Source: Euryarchaeota archaeon UBA39
GTDB taxonomy: Archaea > Thermoplasmatota > Poseidoniia > Poseidoniales > Thalassarchaeaceae
Length of the DNA: 7,311 bases
NCBI GenBank assembly: GCA_002503045.1
Contig: DAQW01000025.1
Span: forward strand, 1-7,311
Direction of reading: 5' to 3'
The position numbers and the translations under genes are program-made. How positions within the stretch are numbered: the stretch's first letter is position 1; the number at the start of each line of letters is the position of its first letter. The notes under the pieces are model-generated. The model ran no database searches, was not told where the DNA came from, and saw nothing but the letters and a program-made list of their open reading frames with translations. Below are positions 1-4,720 of the stretch, piece by piece.

Positions 1-131
1 CTACCAGCAATATGTGGTTGATTACTTTCAACAGAATCTGAAATATTGTTATTTCTCAATCTCATGATATACCAAAGAAGGACTGCAGTAATTCCAAGCA
101 TCCCAATAATGCCATAAGTTTCAGTGTCCAT
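1..131 (-). CDS. Small single-pass membrane protein, N-terminal part (truncated by window edge)
   Basis: The reverse strand reads from an ATG at 131 through 43 codons to the left edge without a stop. The product begins MDTETYGIIG, followed by one hydrophobic helix (about residues 7-23, ending LLWYIM). Next comes a positive RLR stop-transfer cluster and then a polar Asn/Ser-rich stretch. This fits a bitopic membrane protein with a short outside N-terminus and an inside C-terminal part, by the positive-inside rule. No other start codon lies in frame between the ATG and the upstream in-frame TAG (which falls inside the end of tiaS). The family cannot be recognised from 43 residues. It lies 35 bases after tiaS on the same strand, so it may be cotranscribed or start from the AT-box in that gap. 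A GGTGAGG stretch lies upstream but 16 nt from the ATG, which is too far for a normal ribosome binding site. Confidence 0.5.
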   Translation of the reverse strand, partial: MDTETYGIIGMLGITAVLLWYIMRLRNNNISDSVESNQPHIAG

Positions 132-155
132 GAAATTTTGAAGATTGACCTCACC

Positions 156-161
156 AATAAA
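156..161 (-). promoter_or_regulatory. Possible TATA box for the truncated membrane-protein gene
   Basis: The reverse strand reads TTTATT here, centred about 27 bases upstream of the ATG at 131. That is the spacing expected if TBP binds and transcription starts at the start codon (a leaderless archaeal mRNA). The same spacing is seen for the box between gmhA and artA. The short AT-rich word is weak evidence in an AT-rich genome. Confidence 0.25.
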
Positions 162-166
162 CTTGC

Positions 167-1378
167 TTACATCCTAATTACAGGTGTAGAAAGATGTCGC
201 CTATTAGAAGAAGGCGGCTCTACCCAATCATGTGATATTCTTCTAGAAGATAACCAATAACTAGATACAATATTTTTACATAATTTACATTTAAGTTGAG
301 CAGATTTTCCGGTTGATTTCAAATGACCTCCACATGAACAATTCGGACGAATTAAATTTCCAGGTGAAGAAAATACTCTCTTTAATCTTTCAACATGCAA
401 TTCACCTTCGGGAGAAATTAGTCCTAAAACATGAATTTTATCACCGGGCAATAATTCACCAATTTTACGATTTAGAATCCCACCCTCCTTGAATGAAATT
501 AATTTGATTACACCCGATAAAGTAAGAATGTTTAGATCAATATGGCCACCACGATTCCTAATTGGAATATCTAAAACAGTTGCTTCAATAATACCCTCTA
601 AATGATCATCAGAACATTGATTGCTAATGTGAATTGCATAATCAACAATATCTTCATTCCAATCTAATTTCAACATATCTTGAAGAGCGTTTAATGTATC
701 AACATAATTCCAACCTCTAATGCCGAACAACACTGGACATGGTGTTCTTGGTGAAATCAAGCCCCTATCATAAGTTGGATCACGATTCATGAAAGTATTA
801 GGATGTAAATTTTCTAAGATATTAGTCGAATTTTGTGGAATATTTCGTGGACTCCCGCATTTAGAAATATGACGCCATGCAATTGCTTCAAATGTTGATT
901 CAGGTGAAGGTTTCCACGATATAGACGCTGCTGCACCGATTAAACCATCATCACCTAAATCAGAAGTTAAATAATGAATTACGGAAGGATCATTCACAAT
1001 TTTATTTATATCAGTATATTCAGATTTAACACAATTCCAATATACAGACTCATCGAATTGTTCATGTTTACAAATGATTAAACCGGGACGTGCATGCTTA
1101 GCAACATCATTATTTTTTAAATCATTAACTAATTTTGTAAACCATGTATTGATTGCATTAATACATTCATTTTGAATATCTGAAGATATATCCATGATTA
1201 ATGCTATTGCAGCGTTACCGCGAGTTCTACGTACAGCGAAAGGCCATAACCTAACCAAACGCCTTTGAATTGATTTTGCCCCACATGAAATCAAGATATT
1301 ATGTAATTGGTTTGCTTGCCACGTAGTACATCCGCCTTCATGATAATCGGTATCATCTATTCCAATTGCCCAAATCAT
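167..1378 (-). CDS. tiaS: tRNA(Ile2) 2-agmatinylcytidine synthetase TiaS
   Basis: TiaS uses ATP and agmatine to convert C34 of the CAU anticodon of tRNA-Ile2 to agmatidine, so that the tRNA reads AUA as isoleucine. The 403-residue length is typical. Family signatures run along the whole protein: GIDDTD (6-11), CTT (17-19), RLVRLWP (41-47 region), TRGNAA (52-57), DDGLIGAAA (143-151), FEAIAWR (163-169), NTFMNRD (194-200) and PRTPCPVLFGIRG (210-222). An OB-fold-like region follows (about 260-335). The C-terminal zinc ribbon has C347, C349, C364 and C367, with the tail RRHLSTPVIR after it. The first cysteine pair is C-x-C instead of the more usual C-x-x-C. The ATG overlaps the TGA of the upstream phosphatase gene (ATGA), with a GAGG ribosome binding site six bases upstream, so translation is coupled. 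AUA codons occur in this window, including inside tiaS. Confidence 0.96.
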   Translation of the reverse strand: MIWAIGIDDTDYHEGGCTTWQANQLHNILISCGAKSIQRRLVRLWPFAVRRTRGNAAIALIMDISSDIQNECINAINTWFTKLVNDLKNNDVAKHARPGLIICKHEQFDESVYWNCVKSEYTDINKIVNDPSVIHYLTSDLGDDGLIGAAASISWKPSPESTFEAIAWRHISKCGSPRNIPQNSTNILENLHPNTFMNRDPTYDRGLISPRTPCPVLFGIRGWNYVDTLNALQDMLKLDWNEDIVDYAIHISNQCSDDHLEGIIEATVLDIPIRNRGGHIDLNILTLSGVIKLISFKEGGILNRKIGELLPGDKIHVLGLISPEGELHVERLKRVFSSPGNLIRPNCSCGGHLKSTGKSAQLKCKLCKNIVSSYWLSSRRISHDWVEPPSSNRRHLSTPVIRM

Positions 1379-2016
1379 ATGTTGCCTCGATTATCTAGAA
1401 TTTCATCAATAGCGTCGAGAATTCCAATTTCGCCTTTAACTTGTATTCCGTGTACTGAATGATTTGATGCTGCCACCATATCTACATATCGATCTCCAAC
1501 CATTACGCTAGTAGATTCATCAAAGGAAGAATATTCGTGATTATATGTAAAATTTGAATCATCTAATTCTATTCCTTTGTGAGCAGCTTCAAGGATTTGT
1601 CTCCCAGCCTGTAACATTCCAGGATTACCCTTTCTCGCAAAGGCATTCGATATAGGATGATATGGACTGTATAGAATTAAATCTAGTAATGCATCATCAT
1701 CTTCATCCAAAAGTTTGTCCTGAATATAATCATGGATTTTGGCAAGACGGTTATGATTCCACCATCCTCTATCTATTGGCGATTGATTCGTACAGATACA
1801 TATTCGAAAACCTGCCCTCCTTAATTCACCTACACAGCGCCCGGCTTCTGGCAGAATGATTACCTCGTCTGTATCATTGATGTACGATTTACTACCTACA
1901 TTCAATACTCCATCTCTATCTAAATAAGCAATTTTACCTGTCCATTTGTTATCAAATGGTAATGGTTGTAATTCCAATTTTTCTAGTAAATCACTACGAT
2001 GCCGGTGAGGAAGCAT
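1375..2016 (-). CDS. gmhB: HAD-IIIA phosphatase, GmhB-like (heptose bisphosphate phosphatase family)
   Basis: GmhB removes the C7 phosphate from D-glycero-D-manno-heptose 1,7-bisphosphate in nucleotide-activated heptose synthesis. All HAD motifs are visible. Numbering from the ATG at 2016 (213 residues): motif I YLDRDGVLN with nucleophile D33 and acid/base D35; motif II TNQ (76-78); motif III lysine K129 in RKGNPGM; motif IV GD (174-175) with D179. The family's zinc loop normally holds three cysteines and a histidine just before the motif III lysine. Here it reads YSPYHPISNAFARK and keeps the histidine but no cysteine. The frame is open to a TTG at 2037, which would overlap gmhA. I prefer the ATG because GGAGTGA lies seven bases upstream. 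The start follows the gmhA stop by seven bases, and the end overlaps the tiaS start by four. Some relatives in this superfamily are histidinol phosphatases, so the substrate is not certain. Confidence 0.82.
   Translation of the reverse strand: MLPHRHRSDLLEKLELQPLPFDNKWTGKIAYLDRDGVLNVGSKSYINDTDEVIILPEAGRCVGELRRAGFRICICTNQSPIDRGWWNHNRLAKIHDYIQDKLLDEDDDALLDLILYSPYHPISNAFARKGNPGMLQAGRQILEAAHKGIELDDSNFTYNHEYSSFDESTSVMVGDRYVDMVAASNHSVHGIQVKGEIGILDAIDEILDNRGNI
1385..1388 (-). promoter_or_regulatory. Ribosome binding site of tiaS
   Basis: GAGG on the reverse strand lies six bases before the tiaS ATG at 1378. It sits inside the last codons of the upstream phosphatase gene (Arg-Gly of the C-terminal NRGNI). 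With the ATGA stop/start overlap it supports reinitiation-type translational coupling. Confidence 0.55.
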
Positions 2017-2023
2017 TGGATTT

Positions 2024-2030
2024 TCACTCC
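2024..2030 (-). promoter_or_regulatory. Ribosome binding site deciding the start of the gmhB-like gene
   Basis: The reverse strand reads GGAGTGA, a Shine-Dalgarno-like match that contains the TGA stop of the gmhA-like gene. It is followed by seven bases and then the ATG at 2016. The upstream TTG at 2037 (ATTGATTTGG context) has no comparable signal, so the ATG start is favoured. Confidence 0.55.
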
Positions 2031-2605
2031 AAATCAATTTCCTTGATTGCTTCCTTTACGATATGATTAACCACTAATTGTAAATCCTCAATTCTCTCCA
2101 TTGATTCGGAATTGAAATTAATTAAATGGTCAACACATTCAGAAATCTTACCTGTACCTTTGCCCATATAATTACCAGTGATTCCTACTGTTTGTACACT
2201 ATTCTGTTGAGCATATTCTAATGCTAAAATCACATTCTTAGAATTACCTGAACCAGAATATGCTACTACTAAATCATCCGGTTGAATATATGTTCTCAAT
2301 GCTTGAACAAATACCTGATCATAACCTTCATCGTTTGCCCAAGCAGTGAAAGATGCAATATTGTCGGTGTGGGCAATAGTACGAACTCTCAGTTCTTTTG
2401 ACCAATCACCAGCACTGTGTGAAGGTGTAGCTGCACTACCTCCGTTTCCAATGAAATGAATACTACCCCCACAAGACCTAGTGTGGAGGACACGGGAGAC
2501 CAATCCTTGAATATCTTCTAAAGTAATTGAGTCTATAGCAGACTTCAAATCATCTAGATATGATTGAACAAACGAATCGATTGAGAACCCGTCATACCCC
2601 GGCAT
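2024..2605 (-). CDS. gmhA: SIS-domain sugar-phosphate isomerase, GmhA-like (sedoheptulose 7-phosphate isomerase family)
   Basis: GmhA turns D-sedoheptulose 7-phosphate into D-glycero-D-manno-heptose 7-phosphate, the first committed step to activated heptose. The 193-residue length is right for the family. Motifs seen are FIGNGGSAATPSHSAGD (51-67), ANDEGYDQVF (90-99), the phosphate-binding SGSGNS (117-122), and a C-terminal helix RIEDLQLVVNHIV (171-183). Aligned by eye with E. coli GmhA, two metal ligands are kept as histidine (H63, H181). The other two appear changed, from Glu to D67 and from Gln to E173. This suggests a GmhA-like subfamily whose sugar may differ. The ATG at 2605 is the first after an in-frame TGA. 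No Shine-Dalgarno is evident, in keeping with a leaderless transcript. It is the first gene of the gmhA-gmhB-tiaS unit, so the adjacent phosphatase supports a heptose-type pathway. Confidence 0.82.
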   Translation of the reverse strand: MPGYDGFSIDSFVQSYLDDLKSAIDSITLEDIQGLVSRVLHTRSCGGSIHFIGNGGSAATPSHSAGDWSKELRVRTIAHTDNIASFTAWANDEGYDQVFVQALRTYIQPDDLVVAYSGSGNSKNVILALEYAQQNSVQTVGITGNYMGKGTGKISECVDHLINFNSESMERIEDLQLVVNHIVKEAIKEIDLE

Positions 2606-2628
2606 TAATCATTCGTGTAGCCGCTGGA

Positions 2629-2634
2629 TATTTA
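2629..2634. promoter_or_regulatory. Candidate shared TATA box of the divergent gmhA / artA promoter
   Basis: The 52-bp gap between the divergent start codons contains one clear AT word, TATTTA on the plus strand and TAAATA on the minus strand, in GC-richer surroundings (GGATATTTACAGG). Its centre (2631.5) is exactly midway between the A of the artA ATG (2658) and the A of the gmhA ATG (2605), 26-27 bases from each. That is the usual archaeal TBP-to-start-site distance if both mRNAs are leaderless. Neither gene has a convincing Shine-Dalgarno, which agrees. No clear BRE was identified on either side. Confidence 0.4.
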
Positions 2635-2657
2635 CAGGTTCGCTATTAGGGTAGGGC

Positions 2658-3629
2658 ATGGAAGATCCGGTAATCATGGTTCTATCCATTATTTCTACCT
2701 CTATTGGTATGTCAATTAATCAATTACAATTAATGTTAGGAGTGACTGGTGTCATATTACTTGGAACCGCTCATTTTAGAGCATCAAATGGTGGAGGTAT
2801 TCTTTCGGTAATCGGGTGGCCAATGATTGGACTATTTTTTTATCTTGATATTCCTCATTACGTGGAAATTGCAGATCCCGTTCTGATTATTATGTCTGCT
2901 ACAGGTTTACCGGTTACCGTCATTCTTGCAATTTGGGAATATAAAATGCACAGAAATGGAATTGAAGATGAATCAATAATTTGGGCCCGTGGACTGGTTT
3001 CTTTAGGCGCAGGACCATACTTGTTAATCGCAAATATACCATATCTTAATGTCGCTGCAGTCTGGATTACTGCTGTTAGTGCAAATGCGTTTCTAGGATT
3101 CTCTGGAATAGATGGATATGAGCTTGGTACTGTTCTAGTCGACACAGGAGTTAACGACATTGTATGGTCTGAATGGCAAGGGAATAAATGGATATTAACC
3201 CAAGAATTAGGTGAAGCAGGATTCCATATTCCTTTGGTCAAGGAAGTAGATGGAATTACTGAAGTAGGATTTGTAATGGCCTGTTCTGCTATGCAGTCAA
3301 TGGCTGTATTTGTTGGTGCACTTTGGGCTATACGTACTGCGCCATGGCGTCGAAGAATGAGAGCAGCAATCATTACAATTCCAACTATATTTGTTTTAAA
3401 CACATTCCGTAATGCTGGAATTGTTTGGCTACATTCATCATATCCGCATTGGGATTTACTCGGGGTAACTATGTTTGATTTTGCACATTCGTATGCAGCA
3501 AAAGCAGGATCACTTGGTGCAATGTTCCTAATGGCACTTGTAATATTCGATTTATTACCACAAATGCATAGCCATATTATGAGATTGATGTCCCCTATTA
3601 ATTTAGGAAAATCTAAGAAAATCATTTAG
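2658..3629 (+). CDS. artA: Archaeosortase A (exosortase/archaeosortase-family membrane transpeptidase)
   Basis: Archaeosortase A is a polytopic membrane cysteine protease/transpeptidase. It processes the C-terminal PGF-CTERM tripartite signal of surface proteins such as S-layer glycoproteins, linked to lipid attachment. The catalytic set is visible: ACSAMQS (208-214) with nucleophile C209, NTFRNAG (248-254) with R251, and FAHSYAAKAGS (275-285) with H277. About eight hydrophobic segments can be picked out, near residues 24-38, 47-64, 73-93, 109-127, 130-149, 203-226, 237-259 and 284-302. A ~50-residue outside loop precedes the catalytic segment. The tail is basic (LGKSKKII). The length of 323 is close to the family norm. 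No PGF-CTERM substrate is encoded in the visible sequence. The gene diverges from gmhA, and its TAG overlaps the stop of the convergent gene. The ATG at 2658 fits the AT-box spacing; an alternative ATG lies six codons downstream. Confidence 0.9.
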   Translation: MEDPVIMVLSIISTSIGMSINQLQLMLGVTGVILLGTAHFRASNGGGILSVIGWPMIGLFFYLDIPHYVEIADPVLIIMSATGLPVTVILAIWEYKMHRNGIEDESIIWARGLVSLGAGPYLLIANIPYLNVAAVWITAVSANAFLGFSGIDGYELGTVLVDTGVNDIVWSEWQGNKWILTQELGEAGFHIPLVKEVDGITEVGFVMACSAMQSMAVFVGALWAIRTAPWRRRMRAAIITIPTIFVLNTFRNAGIVWLHSSYPHWDLLGVTMFDFAHSYAAKAGSLGAMFLMALVIFDLLPQMHSHIMRLMSPINLGKSKKII

Positions 3630-4705
3630 TTAAATTGAAAAAAACTCACAAATAGTATCGGACAAAGAATGAACGAAATAAATGCACCGATAGCTTGCGC
3701 AACTCCACCTCTAGTTGCGAATCCATGAATTACCAGTATTAATGATATAATCAAAATTCCACAACAAGAAATATATCCACCTGATGCAACATCGTTTTGT
3801 CTAGTACTAATTTGCATATTGTTATCTGATTCTTCCTGGTTAACTTTTTCAGAATATGAATTTAATAAAATATTTATTTGTGAACCATGTTTATTTTCAT
3901 CATCAAATTGAATGATTCCTGGATTATCGGACCAATTGCCCACATTTCGATATGTTCTAAAGTCCATTGTAATATTTGTTATATTTTCAGAATCATTCAA
4001 ATTTATTAATCCATTTTCAGTAATATTACCTACTTTTTCACTGCAAATACCTGAATAATCGATACATCGATTAATGGTATAATTCCTATCTCCACTTACT
4101 CTGTGAAACGAATATGAATGATATTCATCAGTATTATCCCAGATGTTGACATTTATTAAAAACACATAATCTGATGGAGAGATACAACAAATTTGATGTG
4201 AAATATTTGTTTGATTATCAAATTCAAATCTATATGACATTACTTCACTCGCCGATATAAATTGGTTTTCATTGCGAAATTCATCTAAATAATTTTGAAA
4301 ACTATAACTTCCGTATATTCGATCATCACATCGATAATTATGGAAGGTCGAAATTGTAGGTTCATGTACGATTACAAAACAACCTGTAATCTGATAATCA
4401 CCTTCCAATGAATAATTACCAGTATACTGATTATTGGCAACGTTATATAGAGTAGTATTAAATTCATTTTGACCATAAGTCCATTCATATTGATCGCCCA
4501 ATGAATCCTCAATCGAAAATAGTGTTAATGGAACTACGAGTAGAAAAACTGGGATTAACAAACCAAGAATGAATCTGATGAATGGTGAAATTCCATTGTT
4601 AATATTAGATGTCAAAATATAATTCGATTGATTGGCAATGCTGGTATTTGAATTGGATTCAAAATTAGTTAACACTATTGGTTCAACTATATCTTTTGCA
4701 GTCAA
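3626..4705 (-). CDS. Unrecognised membrane protein with a sequon-rich, cysteine-containing ectodomain
   Basis: No family is recognised. The 359 residues show a polar Asn/Ser-rich N-terminus (1-40), a strong transmembrane helix (about 43-63), a ~245-residue hydrophilic region, and two C-terminal helices (about 311-330 and 336-356) separated by a short ATRGG turn. The middle region is rich in Asn, Tyr and Ser. It carries N-x-S/T sequons at N83, N97, N164, N167, N208, N227, N237, N241, N244 and N257, and cysteines at 109, 126, 173, 174, 214 and 221. An outside location for this region is inferred. The start is a TTG: there is no in-frame ATG until residue 156, and AAGGTG lies five bases before the TTG. 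The gene starts 15 bases after the lhr stop, so it is probably cotranscribed with it. Its TAA overlaps the artA TAG tail to tail. Lipobox or PGF-CTERM signals are not seen. Confidence 0.75.
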   Translation of the reverse strand: MTAKDIVEPIVLTNFESNSNTSIANQSNYILTSNINNGISPFIRFILGLLIPVFLLVVPLTLFSIEDSLGDQYEWTYGQNEFNTTLYNVANNQYTGNYSLEGDYQITGCFVIVHEPTISTFHNYRCDDRIYGSYSFQNYLDEFRNENQFISASEVMSYRFEFDNQTNISHQICCISPSDYVFLINVNIWDNTDEYHSYSFHRVSGDRNYTINRCIDYSGICSEKVGNITENGLINLNDSENITNITMDFRTYRNVGNWSDNPGIIQFDDENKHGSQINILLNSYSEKVNQEESDNNMQISTRQNDVASGGYISCCGILIISLILVIHGFATRGGVAQAIGAFISFILCPILFVSFFQFN

Positions 4706-4710
4706 GGTTA

Positions 4711-4716
4711 CACCTT
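4711..4716 (-). promoter_or_regulatory. Ribosome binding site supporting the TTG start at 4705
   Basis: AAGGTG on the reverse strand lies five bases before the TTG, within the 15-base gap after the lhr stop codon. It is the only good signal near the beginning of this reading frame, and it marks TTG as the likely initiation codon. Confidence 0.5.
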
Positions 4717-4720
4717 CTGA

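Noticed and set aside
132..166. GGTGAGG as a Shine-Dalgarno site for the left-edge gene, or for a ~30-codon frame starting at its GTG
   Set aside because: It is 16 nt from the ATG at 131, too far for a normal site. The GTG frame ends after about 30 codons with no recognisable content.
1662..1859. 65-codon plus-strand frame inside the gmhB-like gene
   Set aside because: It is antisense to the conserved HAD motifs, has no independent start signal and no recognisable content.
2858..3625. 255-codon open frame on the minus strand, opposite artA
   Set aside because: It lies wholly antisense to a gene with a complete archaeosortase catalytic set. Its translation has no recognisable motif or domain order, and it looks like an ordinary antisense shadow of a membrane protein gene.
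3626..4705. The membrane protein as an ArtA substrate
   Set aside because: Its C-terminus has two long hydrophobic helices and ends in SFFQFN. There is no PGF motif followed by one helix and a basic tail, so it does not carry the known sorting signal.
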